Shown here in pieces: positions 34,375 through 45,783 of a DNA stretch of 64,000 nucleotides. The position numbers and the translations under genes were made by a program. Each line of letters begins with the position of its first letter. The stretch's first letter is position 1. Source of the stretch: Orobanche coerulescens (taxonomy: Eukaryota; Streptophyta; Magnoliopsida; Lamiales; Orobanchaceae); assembly GCA_033398695.1 (NCBI GenBank), contig CM065819.1, forward strand, positions 9,845,501 through 9,909,500. The letters are read 5' to 3'. The notes under the pieces were generated by a model. It had not been told where the DNA came from. It did no database searches and worked only from the letters and a program-made list of their open reading frames with translations.

Positions 34375-36207
34375 TGTTAGGAATATGCCCTCGAATGCCA
34401 CTCAGAGGATGAGAGAGTGAGAGCAATTGTATTGTAATTATGAATATTATATTTAATAAGGCAATTATTATTTCTATATTATTGTATATCACTGGCATTG
34501 TGATTTGGTATATAGAATAATAGTCCTTGCATTTGAGACTGAACATTCTACTCCATATGGAGATAAGGAGATAGGCACTAGAAGTGTTTAGAGCTCGAAT
34601 GCTTAACTAGTTCGCAAGTCGATAAAACTTAACAGGATATTAAGTTTTAATAAGACTTGTATAACTGATGCTAGGATGTGTGCACGTCTTGATAGCATAG
34701 TTATAAGTATATTGGTGGGACTAGTATACTCGAACATGACTCATACTCGATTCAGTCACACGGTATTCACTCTCGGAGAGTCGATGACGAATCGAAAGGT
34801 TGTGATAGTATACGTGGACCTTTGACTTGAGGGTTCAGTAGAAGATGTGTCTGTGACCTTTAGTTTGTCATTAGAGTAGTTAGACTCATTTGCTTAATTG
34901 CTGAGTCGACCTCGAAGTGCGGACTATACGGGCAGGTAGCAGTCTTTACTGAACGCCAAGAAAGGATTCTATCTCCTGTTAGTGAGCAGGCGCATGTCCT
35001 ATACGGTTAATGGAAAATAATATCATAAGTCTTTGGCCAAAGCATTCTGATATAGTCGTATTAGATACACTATTAATCAGTCGGTTTTGATTTGCATTAA
35101 CACATGTATAGAGTTTAGTCAACAGTAGGGTTTGACTTTGCCGTGACCCGAAGACTTGACCGGGACATCTGATGAAGGGTCTATACGTATATAGTATTCA
35201 CGACATAATGGTTCGGGAATGATTCGTTCATTCGTTCTCAGTCGGGGTTTACAGTGCGGCCCGCTAAATTTGGCTAAGTCTTTTTGCACTCATTGGTTCC
35301 TCCAATGCCACCGAGACGAACCTACGAGTCGCAATAGGATCATTGATGGATAAATGTGAATTAATAATCTCTCTTATAATATTAGATATTAGATATCTAA
35401 GTTTGATTTATCGGATAAATCAAATAGCGGTCTTATGAATTGTAAGTAGGTTACTGGGTGATTACTTTAATTCATAAATTATATTTCTTAGAGAAATATA
35501 TATTTGTGTTTGATATAATTAATTAATTGGATTAATTAATTAGTCCAAACACATTGGAAATAAAACGGATTCGTTTGACGAACATCCGATACACGAGGGA
35601 TTCGTTTTGTGAACATCCAAGATTACGAGCGAGTAAATTCGACCCGTCTTCTTGGAAATTTCCATTAAGGCCGTCCCCCTCCCTCTCTTGTCTCTTTTAA
35701 ACTTATTTTATGTCACTAGGTGATATATGTGAGGTGTATTTGATACCCTCAATCATGTGTTAAAGGAAGACTTTCATTTTTTTATAAATAAAAGTCTTTA
35801 AAAACGAGAGAGGACAACTTCTTCTTGTAAGAACTCAAAATCACAAATTTGAGTGAGAGAGTAAGGTTGAAAACTTCATCTTGATCTTAGAGACAAGATA
35901 TAAGAAGAATACATTGAGAGAGAAAATTCCTACAAGCTTCCCTAGCCGCATTCTTGAAGAAATGAAGCTTGTCGATTTTTCCATCAAGTTCCGGCGTGTG
36001 AAGTAGAGGCATCTTGCTTTAGGTGCTTGGAACGAAGGGCTCTTCATCATCATCATCATCATACGAATGTTTTTCAGAGACATCATAGGTATGGGACTTT
36101 GATTCCTTGATCTTCGTATTTTTCTTTTCGTATATACGTTACTTGATCGATCCTCTTAGGGATTCCGTTTTTCTTCCGCTGCGTTTATTTTCTGTGGAAT
36201 CCCAACA
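34375..36207 (+). repeat. C 3' LTR (1,833 bp)
   Basis: Near-identical to 26898-28732. Visible differences include small indels around 35240-35340 and 35570-35640 (the palindromic repeat) and about 35800-35830. Confidence 0.95.
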
Positions 36208-36579
36208 CGTACAACGTACACAAACACAACTCATGCATACACATATGCCAAATCATTATGTTCATCAACATGAACATACAAACACTAGATAACGAATATC
36301 ATGACAATTCAACGAAATAAATCTCATGTTCAACAACATGAATAATCGCACGCATGCTCAAAACACCAATATTAACATATTACGATACTTGCCTCGAAGA
36401 TGGCAAGAACGAAACACTTCAATGATCTCAACACACTCGAAGGCCTCCTCCTTCGATCAACGTAGCAAGCTCGAACCTTAACAAAAGAAATGATATACAA
36501 ATCATTTCAAGTCGAACGATGGCCTAACAATTCGGTCTACGGCCCAAAAGCTCAAAATAAACAATCTGCCTGAACTACT

Positions 36580-36794
36580 TAGCGTACGCTACGTACTCTA
36601 TGTAGCGTGCGCTAAGCCTGCCTGTTAGTGTACGCTATCGTCTAAGCCTAGCGTACGCTAGCCATAGGCTGATGGTTCTCTCTGATCAGCCGACTGACTC
36701 GGCTGATATCATAACGTACGTTACATACTAAACGTAGCGTGCGTTAACTTATCCCCAATAGCGCACGTTAACTTACGTATGTTAGCGTGCGCTA
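36580..36794. repeat. Palindrome array 2, A 5' LTR
   Basis: Matches 10296-10510. One unit differs (TAGTGTACGCTA). Confidence 0.9.
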
Positions 36795-37496
36795 ACCTTG
36801 CATGGCAGATTACTACAGACAGAAAACTGGATTGAATGGTGATGAACTCATAAATTCTATGGTGATAAAACCAGTCATCCTCGAGCATATCATGCTAATA
36901 AGGTTTGTGAAAGTTCTATACGTACTAAATGACTATGAGATTCAAAGATACGTATAATCATTACTACACTATCATTCATCTTGATCTTCAAGGAAATATT
37001 CTAAGTTCCGTTCGTCCTACGTTCCAAAACGCATGATTCCAATGTGTAAAACGTAACAACTAGGTAATATCCGTCTACTGATCACAAATTGGTTTGAAGC
37101 TGCTTAGGAGTCCACAAACTAAAAAGGTTCAAGGGTTCATACGATGAATAAGTGCCGGAACGCCGAAAGTATCCTTATAACATGAGATGATCGATTAAAA
37201 ACGAATCTAACAGACTATCAAAACATGATCAAACGTCCTTTAGAACACTACTAACATTGGTGAAGAATCACCTACCTCAAAGTAGTGAAGAACAAGGAGA
37301 AAATCGAAGCAATCCAACGTCGAAGGCTCGAACACCAATCCTTAAATGATCTTCAATCTTCAATCACGAGCTAGGATGTTGATATGAGGTGTTTAGGATG
37401 TAGGAAGTTATGCTCTAAGTGTAAGAATTCGGATGAGGGAGAAGAAAGGACTGAAAATACGAAAAGGATGTTGTCCTATTTATAGGAAATGGTTAT

Positions 37497-37790
37497 TAGC
37501 GCGTGCTAGTCCCTGCTCGTAGCGTGCGCTAACGGCTACAGAATTTACTGTATTCAGCACTTAGCGTGCGCTATTCAAATGCCTGTAGCGTGCGCTAAGG
37601 CGTTGACTTGGATTTTCCCGAAAGCCATCCAGGTTCATCCCGACACAATCTGACCAAGATCCCCAGCCAGATCTCACCTACCGCACGTCTCAATCAATCT
37701 GACCACGCATAGCGTGCGCTAATGTTCCTTTGCAGCATGCGCTATGAATCCATGTTAGCGTACGCTGCATATAGCTGATGGCGTGCGCTA
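37497..37790. repeat. Palindrome array 1, A 5' LTR, promoter side
   Basis: Matches 11213-11506, with several units altered at CpG (TAGCGCGTGCTA, CAGCATGCGCTA, TGGCGTGCGCTA). Confidence 0.9.
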
Positions 37791-37947
37791 CATGCGCAGA
37801 ATTACAATTTTTAAATCACATACTCGAAATCATACGCTCGACAACATCGGATTATGAAATACGGAGAATAATACTCAGACAAAAGTACAATAATTACATT
37901 ATCACAAGTTCCGAATACATATCAGAAATCTCGGGTATTACATAAAT

Positions 37948-38159
37948 TACCTCAAAGACGAAGACAATATCCTTTCCACGATCCAACATCCCTGAACGAA
38001 TACACAGTTATAGGAATAATCCCAAAATAGGTATAATCCATTTAATACCAATAAACCTTTATCCCGATACTTATGTCATCACGATAACTATCCTCGATAT
38101 CTGTTATACTATATCCTTGACCAAAGATAACTCACGTCTTCCTTGAATATAATTTATCA
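37948..38159 (-). repeat. H right LTR, middle segment
   Basis: 212 bp between A and D. The TSDs of both neighbours (TAAAT, TATCA) show that it joins 9278 on one side and 62267 on the other. No gene or motif seen. Confidence 0.75.
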
Positions 38160-38197
38160 TGTAACACCCCCCAATCCGCTCAGGGATATTACACGCC

Positions 38198-38222
38198 GTA
38201 GAACCCTTCCTCAAGGATCTAC
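38198..38222 (-). promoter_or_regulatory. U5-terminal hairpin, D
   Basis: Sense GTAGATCCTT-GAGGA-AGGGTTCTAC: ten positions with one mismatch and one wobble. Position 4 is A in A/B and G in D/F, and its partner changes from T to C. Confidence 0.7.
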
Positions 38223-39309
38223 CAAGCTGGTAACAACATATAACAACTCAACCATGCCTTTAAGGCTAAAATGACTCAGTAGACCAATTTTGTCTTTCAA
38301 TAAATACATACAACTCAAATACAAATCATGCCCGCGCAGGGGTCAAAATACAACCACACCCGTACAACGGGAAAAATATAGCAGTGGAAAATAAAGTACA
38401 ACTGAACCAATAAACAATATACGGTTCCTCATGTGATAAGTATCGATCATATTTCATCATCCTTCGTGCCGACCTTGTGTTATGCTCCAAAACCTGAATG
38501 CAAAAATAGACATCCACCCCCCGAATACTCGGGGGTTAACAAAACTCCACTGTTTTGCTAGTGCAAGTACAAGTGCAAAAATACGAGTCATACAATTCAC
38601 ATTCCACGAACGATAATAATCCGGAATCCTCAAAAATTCAAATAAAACAAGATGAACACTTCCCGAGGCAAGAGTTTGAGTAAAGACTTCCCAAATTTCA
38701 AGATCAAAATATCAAGGGAAACAATTTACAAAATGATTTGAAATACCATCGGGAGTTTTAATAGAAAACAATTTAGGATTATCAAATCCTACTTTTCAAA
38801 AACAAAAAGACAAAAAGGGGTCACCGCCCCAAAGGTTTACTTTCCGAAAAATGACATTTACCAAACCGTTGGGATTTTAGCCCCAAATCCGTAAAATGAC
38901 TTTTACAAAACCGTTGGGATTTTAGCCCCAAATACCATCAACTCACAGTACACAAGAACGACCACAAGGCTCGTCTCCCAACATCAAAATCCACAAATAA
39001 AGGATTTAACACAAACAACAAAATACTCTAGTGTCATCCTAGCCAAGTAAGCCAAACGAACACTTACCTCTTACACACTTAGTCGATGCATGCAATCATG
39101 AAAACCATTCAAAAAGTACTCATTTCCGGAAATGCCAATATCAAATCACATTTGCAAAATGCACCACAATTAACCGCGGACCCACCCCTCCGTGGATCCC
39201 TACCGAGACCCCGTCGGATCTAACCCGTAGTGGTTAAAAGCAAGCTCGCGGATCCACCCCTCCGTGGACCCCTACCGAGACCCCGTCGGATCTAACCCAT
39301 AGTGAGCAT

Positions 39310-39330
39310 ACACACACACACACACACACT
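39310..39330. repeat. CA microsatellite in the D LTR
   Basis: About ten CA units here and fewer in the other D LTR (about 60426-60440). F has a short GT run at 50515-50527. It is length-variable between sister LTRs. Confidence 0.85.
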
Positions 39331-40447
39331 TTACTCATGCAATACTAACATGCTAACAATGTAAGTTCATCAAGAATACTTACTAGGGATGGCCACTAAT
39401 CCGACACCATTATCAAACTCTTCAAAAACGCAATAACAAGATTAAATACGGAATACACGATCCCATAACTTTAAACATAGGAGTATCATCATCAAAGACC
39501 TCAACGTTCAAAATAATCAAATCATAATCAATTCCCAAAACACACCGTTCACAAAACACACGCGTTTTGAAAGAAAGCCTTTAACGAGGCCAAACCGAAA
39601 TCTTTTGAAACTTCATTTCAAACAAACAAACAAACACACCAAGACGATCACCGATCATCATATCCACAAAACGAGAAGCGTATGAACAAGGTACTTGCCT
39701 CGAATAAGAACAACGCGAAGAATCGACCGAAGTAGGTTGACACGAACCGACTACGAACCCGCCGACTCCACCGATCGCCAACTCGCGTTCATAAACTATG
39801 AAGGACAATAAAAATAATGAAATGAATTCCCTAACACAACTTAAAGCCGTTGAATTCAAAGAACGAATGACGAAAGTTTAAGCGTTTCCCCCAAAACGGC
39901 CAAGAACACGATTCGTTCCGTCAAAACCCGAAAACGGAATTCCAAGTTGAAATATGGATATACAATCCATAGAATATGTTTAACAACATCATTTAACCAT
40001 AATCGATCCATCAAAAACGGATGAAAAACAAGATTGGGTATAAATCCCCCAAAAAGTCGATTTGAAGGAAATCAAGAAATATACTTCGATTCGATGAAGA
40101 ACAATGGATTAAATGATGTTAAACACAAGAATACTACCAAGATTAATCATATACATCATGAATTAATCAATAATACGGAACGAATCGGACAAAAGCGCAA
40201 AAACCCCCAAATTCACGAAATTAGGGTTCTAAGGAAGATTATCTTGATTCGCTGGATCAAAGGATGATAACGGATGATTGATTGATGATATGAACCCAAG
40301 AACTTCATGCATTTGTTGTTAAACAACATGGCTCCATGGTAAGATCACCCTCAGCCGCGGAAGAGAAGGAGAAGAAGGAGAAAAATGGCCAAAAACTCGT
40401 GTGCAGGGCCATAAATAGAAGTACCTGATGTGTGCATGGCCCGGGAG

Positions 40448-40461
40448 TGTGCCGCGGCACA
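40448..40461. repeat. Perfect 14-bp palindrome of the D-type array
   Basis: TGTGCCGCGGCACA reads the same on both strands. The stretch around it (about 38 bp) is missing from the D 5' LTR, which joins CATAAATAGG to CTGCACAGGCCC near 61530. E inserted 26 bp further on. Confidence 0.9.
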
Positions 40462-40487
40462 GGCCCAAAAATGGCTCCCAGTGGTCG

Positions 40488-41007
40488 TGTCACGGGATGC
40501 CCGTGACCCCAGGCGGTATTACCTGATCAACGGCCATTCATGGGTCCCACTTGCAGCTTTGTGGGACGCAGAGCCTCATCGCACTTCAAATTATCATCTA
40601 TAGTGTAGGGCTTTACTTTATTTTCCATGTAATAGCTAGTTAGTGTTGTAATAGCTAGTTAGTGGTTGCTCAGCTTTTCAATATCCACTGTTGTCATTAG
40701 CCTTTATTTTTCTAAGCCTATTATAGGGGGGAAGAGTGTACTGAAGAGTTGTAGTACGAATTGGCTAGTTTGCTAAGACCCTCCTATCCGTGTATGCTTG
40801 TAATCATTGTTGCCTATTATAATCGTTCATTGTATTAATACAAATCGATTTTCGTCTTCAATTTTGCTGTGCCACTAAAACGCCTCGGCATGATTGCGTC
40901 GCGTTAGCACCAACGCTCGAACGAGTTAGGCGGACGTAGTCGGGTAAACTGACTACTAGACGCACGGTGCGCGTACATTATATACAAACTATAAGCGCCC
41001 CGTGACA
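40488..41007 (+). repeat. E 5' LTR (520 bp)
   Basis: TGTCACGGGATGCCCGTGA opens it, with inverted arms TCACGGG and CCCGTGA. It has two copies of a 19-bp unit GTAATAGCTAGTTAGTGTT (about 40630-40667). It ends CCCCGTGACA. Confidence 0.93.
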
Positions 41008-41009
41008 GG

Positions 41010-41021
41010 TGGTATCGGAGA
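41010..41021 (+). promoter_or_regulatory. E primer-binding site
   Basis: TGGTATCGGAGA, two bases after the LTR. Initiator-Met tRNA type with two changes from consensus. Confidence 0.85.
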
Positions 41022-41039
41022 CAGGTCAAGGTCGAAAGA

Positions 41040-41885
41040 ATGGAATCGGGTAACGAGACGGAAGTCCCTAGAAAGCAGGGCAAGAAAAAGGTTGACGGAA
41101 AGAGGAAAGAGGCTGAGGCCTCTAAAGCCCAATTCGATAATCTAGAGCAAGAGTGCTCTAGATTGAGATATGTTATCGAGACCTTGGAGGAGAAGGTCGA
41201 GACCCTCGAGGCGGAGAATGAAGACCTCCGAGCCCAGTTGGGCGAATGCAGAGAATTCTGCCGAACCCTTGCAGAGGCAATGTGAGCCAACAATACGGCT
41301 GAAATGAGACGCGAGACGGAAGCAATGAGTATCCAGATTGGATTGCTTCAAAGAGCAGTGAACAACACACCCCATGTTGCTCAAGAACCTATTACGAGAA
41401 TTTGGATCCCCGAACCAAGTTCCTATAGTGGAACCCGAGATGCCAAGGAAGTTGGGAACTTCTTATTCGACATGGAACAATACTTCCATGCCGCTAATGT
41501 TTTGGACGAAGCGAGAAAGGTGTCAACCGCCACAATGTATTTGATCGATGATGCCAAATTGTGGTGGCGCACCAAATATGCGGACATTCAGGCTCAACGA
41601 GTAAGAATTGACACTTGGGAACAACTGCGAGAAGCCATTAGGCAACAATTCTTCCCAGAGAATGTTGAGTACAATGCAAGAATGGCCTTGCGAGATTTGA
41701 AGCACACCGGTCTTATTCGAGATTACGTGAAGGCATTTTCGACACATATGTTACACATTAGCGATATGTCGGAGAATGACCGGTTGTTTACGTTCCTGGA
41801 AGGGTTGAAACCATTTGCTCGTACGGAGCATCTACGCCAACGAGTCACAGACCTCAGTACCGCCATGGGAGCGGCATAAAGATTA
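41040..41885 (+). pseudogene. gag: E gag
   Basis: Starts at ATG 41040 (MESGNETEVPRKQGKKK), 19 bases after the PBS. Residues about 25-75 form a heptad-rich coiled coil (LEEKVETLEAENEDLRAQL). TGA at 41283 interrupts it after AEAM (probably CGA to TGA). The frame continues at ANNTAEMRRE through the capsid-like gag domain: AKLWWRTKYADIQ, WEQLREAIRQQFFPEN and IRDYVKAFSTHMLHI. TAA at 41877-41879 (probably CAA to TAA) separates it from the next segment in the same frame. Confidence 0.92.
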
Positions 41886-43103
41886 ATGGATTACACGTCG
41901 GAACCTCGAGAGGATCGTCCCGTAACAACAAACATGACACCGTCCCGAAGTGTAATGCCAAGACCGTTCAAACCCAACTTGAGTCGGAGTGTAGGGGATC
42001 GGCAAACCTATACTCAAGAAAGTTCATATGGGAGTACGAATCGTAGCAAACCTACAGAAGGTCAGCAGGCCCCTTCCCAACGGATCGTTAAATGTTTCCT
42101 ATGTGATGGGCCTCATTTTCTCACTAATTGTCCAAAGAGGCAACTTTTGAGCGCCTTAACAAGCGCCGCAGAATCGAGTTCGCAACCGAAAGAAGAGTTT
42201 CAAGTTCCAGATGAGGAAAGAAGATCGGAAGATGAGGAAAACCTTAGGGCCATCAATCAATGGTGCAACTCGTTAACCCATCAGGTGACAGCTAAGGTAA
42301 GAGTGCCGACAAAAGCTAGAAAACCCGTACCTGCTCTCACGACAGGTGGTCCCGATAAGAAAGAGAAGGGATTAATGTTTGTTGATGTTAAAATCAATGG
42401 GAAAAATATTCCTGCTATGATAGACTCGGGTTCCACCCATAATTATCTGGCGAGCACCGAAGTGGAGAGACTTGGACTGTTGTTAGAGAAAGGAGCGGGT
42501 CGAGTTAAAGCCGTAAACTCTCCGGCAAAACCAATAGCGGGGATTGCCAAGGCTGTTCGAATTAAGGTAGGAGCCTTCGAAGGTAGGGCCGACCTATCTG
42601 TTGTGGAGATGGATGACTACAAATAAATACTCGGGCTCGAGTACATGCGTGACACTCAAACCCTAGTCATGCCGTATGCCGATGCACTCTTGGTTTTGGG
42701 GGATAAACCACATATTATCCCAAAAATTAGCGCAACCCAAGGGCAAAGTAACCTATCCGCATTACAATTCAAGAAGGGATGCAGGCATGGGGAACCGTCC
42801 TTCCTGTGCGCCTTGCAATTCGACGAAGTAGAGGAGTTGTCAGGTCCTATCCCTGATGCTGTGAAACACCTCCTAAACAAGTTTGAAGATGTTATGCCCG
42901 ACGAATTACCTCGGAAGCTTCCACCTAAGAGGGCGGTCGATCATGAGATCGAGTTGGTGCCGGGCACAAAACCTCCTGCCCGAGCCCCTTATCGTATGTC
43001 GCAACCTGAGCTTGTGGATCTCAGAAAGCAGTTAAAAGAGATGTTGGAATGTGGTATGATCCAACCGGCGAAATCACCGTATGGAGCTCCTGTTCTATTT
43101 TAG
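41886..43103 (+). pseudogene. pol: E nucleocapsid knuckle, protease and RT entry
   Basis: The same frame continues from Gag. Zinc knuckle CFLCDGPHFLTNC at about 42093-42131 (CX2CX3HX4C, one residue shorter than the usual CX4H). Aspartic protease active site AMIDSGSTHNYLAS at about 42415-42456. TAA at 42624-42626 interrupts it before ILGLEYMRDTQ. The segment 42645-43103 carries the PR-RT linker with DVMPDELPRKLPPKRAVDHE and APYRMSQPELVDLRKQLKEM and enters RT at YGAPVLF, where TAG (43101-43103) replaces a probable CAG. Confidence 0.9.
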
Positions 43104-43868
43104 AAAAAGTCGGACGGAACTCTGCGATTGTGTTGTGATTATCGTGCTCTAAATAAAATTACGGTGAAGAATGTGTATCCTATTCCGCTCGTAGCAGATT
43201 GCTTCGACCGTCTCAGTGGTGCGGAGTACTATACAAAGATCGATCTGAGATCAGGTTATTGGCAAGTTCGCATCAAGGAGGGAGATGAGGTAAAAACGAC
43301 GATTGTCACGCGTTACGGGGCCTTCGTATTCTTGGTCATGCCCTTTGGCCTAACAAACGTCCCAGCAACTTTTAGCACCTTGATGAATCAACTTCTCCAA
43401 GGGTTCTTGGACGAGTTTGTCGTGGTATACCTGGATGATATTGTTATATACAGCCGAACCTTAGAAGAACATGTGGAACATTTGAGAATGGTTCTTACTA
43501 GGCTTCGTGAGCACGAACTATATGTTAAGCTGTCGAAGTGCTCATTTGCCCAGAAGCGGATCAGTTTCTTGGGTCATATCGTTGAGTGTGGCAATATTCG
43601 TATGGATCCGAGAAAAATACGAGCAATTCAAGAATGGAAACCACCAACCGATGTACATGAAGTACGGTCATTTCTCGGGTTGGCGAATTACTATAGAAGA
43701 TTTGTGATGGGGTATGCCGGAATAGCAAGACCCCTAACCGATTTGACGAGAAAGACGGATGTTTGGAATTGGTCACCGGAATGCCAAAATGCCTTCGACA
43801 ACTTAAAGAAGGCCATCCTATGCACCGGTCCTCGCACTACCGGATCTATCCAAACCTTTTGTGGTTGA
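43104..43868 (+). pseudogene. pol: E reverse transcriptase
   Basis: Reverse transcriptase continuing after the [58 protein letters not shown], the active site [13 protein letters not shown] (about 43420-43458) and [39 protein letters not shown] frameshift near 43815-43830 ends the frame, just before the RNase H domain. Confidence 0.93.
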
Positions 43869-44253
43869 AACAGATGCTTCAGATATTGCACTAGGAGGAG
43901 TTTTAGTGCAAGATGGCCATCCTGTTGCCTTCGAGAGTAAGAAACTTAAGGATGTCGAGAGGCGTTACACGGTGCATGAGAAAGAGCTTTTAGCAGTGGT
44001 CCATTGCCTTCGACTTTGGAGACATTACTTATTGGGGTTGCCGTTTATTGTAAAAACTGACAACACTGCTGTTAGTCACTTTCTATCCCAGCCAAAGCTT
44101 ACTGGGAAACAAGCGAGATGGCAGGAACTATTGTCCGAGTTCAACTTTGTGATTGAGTATCGTTCCGGTTCTAGTAATCAGGTGGCGGATGCCCTGAGCC
44201 GCAGATCCGACCTGGCTGTTCTACAAGTGCTGGCAGCGCTCTCCTCGAGTTAG
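43855..44253 (+). pseudogene. pol: E RNase H
   Basis: Open stretch 43861-44253 in a new frame: [16 protein letters not shown] (catalytic Asp), YTVHEKELLAVVHCLRLWRH (catalytic Glu), KTDNTAVSHFL (catalytic Asp) and SNQVADALSRRSDL. It ends at TAG 44251-44253. The RNase H degrades the RNA template during reverse transcription. Confidence 0.92.
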
Positions 44254-45783
44254 GTGACCACTCCATTAAAAGATCGAATACGAGAACTAATGGGAGCCGA
44301 CGCAGCGGCTCAATGTTTGGTAAATCTTATCCACCAGGGTACAACACGAAGATTTTGGCTAGAGGATGGTCTCTTATGGACCAAGGGGAGACGACTCTAT
44401 GTACCTATAGGCGGCGATATGAGGAAAACTATTATTCGGAATGTCACGACACTCTCTGGGCGGGCCACCCAGGAGAGGAGCGCACTGTGGCCTTAGTTCA
44501 ACGAGCTTACTATTGGCCCCAAATGCGGGACGACATTGAGATGTTTGTCCGCACCTGCTTGGTGTGCCAACAAGATAAACCTGATCGACAAAAGAAGGCA
44601 GGGTTGCTGGAAGCACTACTCATTCCTGTCAGGGCTTGGGAAAGTGTTTCAATGGATTATATCACCAGTCTACCAAAAGTTGGGGATCTTGATGCCATTA
44701 TTGTTGTGGTAGATTGGTTCTCCAAATACGCTACATTCATAGCAGCACCCAAGACAGTTTCGGCAGAAGAGACAGCTCAGCCAATTCGTACTACAACTCT
44801 TCAAGCATATTGTTAAGTATTGGGGACTGCCGAGGGACATTGTTAGTGACCGAGACACCCGGTTTACTAGTAGCTTTTGGACCGAGCTCTTCAAACTACT
44901 CGGCTCCAAGTTGAATATGAGCTCTAGCTTCCACCCACAATCTGATGGCCAAACTGAAAGATTTAACTCAATGTTGGAGGAATATCTTCAACATTTGAGC
45001 ACTAATCAGAAGGACTGGGTGAAGCTTTTGGATGTTGCTCAACTGTGTTTCAATGCTCAAAAATGCTCTACCACCAATAAGAGTGCTTTTGAAATTTGTA
45101 ATGGGCAGCAGCCACTCCTCCCGCACAATATTGATACTGTTCCACAAAATGCCCGCCCTACTTCGGCACAAACATTTTCCCTTGATTTGGCCCGTGGCTA
45201 CCTGGAGAAGGCTCAAAAGCGGATGAAAAAATATGCTGATCTTAAACGCCGCTTTGTTGAATACTGTGTGGGTGACAAGGTGATGGTGAAGATCCCGAAC
45301 CAGAGTTCCTACAGGGCAACACGGGGGAGAGTTCCTTCACGGCTAATGCAAAAATATATTGGGCCCCTAAGCATTCTCAAAAGAGTCGGAAATGTAGCCT
45401 ACAAGCTTGAGTTACCCCAGTGGTGGCGCATTCATAATGTCTTTCATGTCAGCCAACTCAAGCCATATCAGGCAGACAAGGAGGACACCACACGCAACCT
45501 GCCCAACCGTCGACAACTGAAACTACGCAACTTGGGGAAGAAGGTGGCCGAAGCTATTATCGACCACCGTGATGCAGGGCCGAGAAAGAAGCTATACAAA
45601 GAATATTTGGTGAAATGGAAGGGCTGCAGTATGGAGGAGAACACTTGGGAGAGGGCCACAACACTTAAAGCTTTTCAACCCCTACTGGATGCTTATCTCA
45701 CATCTATGGCGTCGGGGACGTCACCAACTCAGAGGGGGGAGTGCTTTCACGGGATGCCCGCGACCCCAGGTGGTATTACCTGA
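44254..45783 (+). pseudogene. pol: E integrase and chromodomain
   Basis: Three pieces. About 44254-44440 covers the N-terminal part (RRFWLEDGLLWTKGRRLYVP). After a shift, 44440-44816 gives CHDTLWAGHPGEERTVALVQ, CLVCQQDKPDRQKKAGLLE (HHCC zinc site), SVSMDYITSLP (first DDE Asp) and VDWFSKYATFI. A small shift near 44780 leads on through KYWGLPRDIVSDRDTRF (second Asp). The last piece, 44911-45783, has SFHPQSDGQTERFNSMLEEY (Glu), the C-terminal domain with KYIGPLSILKRVGNVAYKLE and HNVFHVSQLKPYQ, and a chromodomain YLVKWKGCSMEENTWE. The stop at 45781 lies inside the 3' LTR. Confidence 0.92.
45731..45744 (+). promoter_or_regulatory. E polypurine tract
   Basis: AGAGGGGGGAGTGC immediately before the 3' LTR. 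Confidence 0.85.

Larger units (their letters stand above)
26898..36207 (+). mobile_element. C: Ty1/copia element, Angela/BARE-like
   Basis: Complete plus-strand copia element of 9,310 bp with TSD CGTAC (26893-26897 and 36208-36212). LTRs are 1,835 and 1,833 bp, beginning TGTTAGGAATATGCCCTC and ending CCCAACA. It has a 1.7-kb untranslated leader and a single gag-PR-IN-RT-RH order. The LTR start, LTR size and long leader resemble the Angela/BARE group; that assignment is from recall, not a tree. The coding region is broken by several frameshifts and stops. Confidence 0.95.
9279..37942 (-). mobile_element. A: Ty3/gypsy chromovirus-like element, interrupted by B and C
   Basis: Full-length minus-strand element flanked by TAAAT at 9274-9278 and 37943-37947. 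Without its two insertions it is about 9.67 kb, with LTRs of 2,380 bp each and an internal region of 4,912 bp. Gene order on the minus strand is gag, protease, reverse transcriptase, RNase H, integrase and a chromodomain-like C-terminus, the standard chromovirus layout; Tekay/Del type is likely. B is inserted in the integrase region (12087-21758) and C in the 5' LTR (26898-36207). The equal LTR lengths suggest modest age, but the coding region carries several stops. Confidence 0.95.
36213..37942 (-). repeat. A 5' LTR, segment after C
   Basis: Continues from AACGTACACAAACAC as in the uninterrupted copy at 9930. It carries arrays 36580-36794 and 37497-37790 and the GAGGCAAGTA motif at 36386-36397. 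It ends GGGTATTACA, followed by TSD TAAAT. Confidence 0.95.
38160..40487 (-). repeat. D 3' LTR, segment before E
   Basis: Starts TGTAACACCCCCC. It contains a U5 hairpin (38198-38222), a CCCCCGA...TCGGGGG-type hairpin (about 38516-38535), tandem units with ACCCCGTCGGATC (39180-39300), a CA run (about 39310-39330), GAGGCAAGTA (39703-39692), a TATA-like site (40404-40415) and a perfect 14-bp palindrome (40448-40461). Short frames such as the 92-codon one at 39581-39859 recur in the other LTR and are not genes. Confidence 0.92.

Noticed and set aside
37948..38159. A separate unrelated sequence between A and D
   Set aside because: TSDs of A and D show it is continuous H LTR split by the two insertions.
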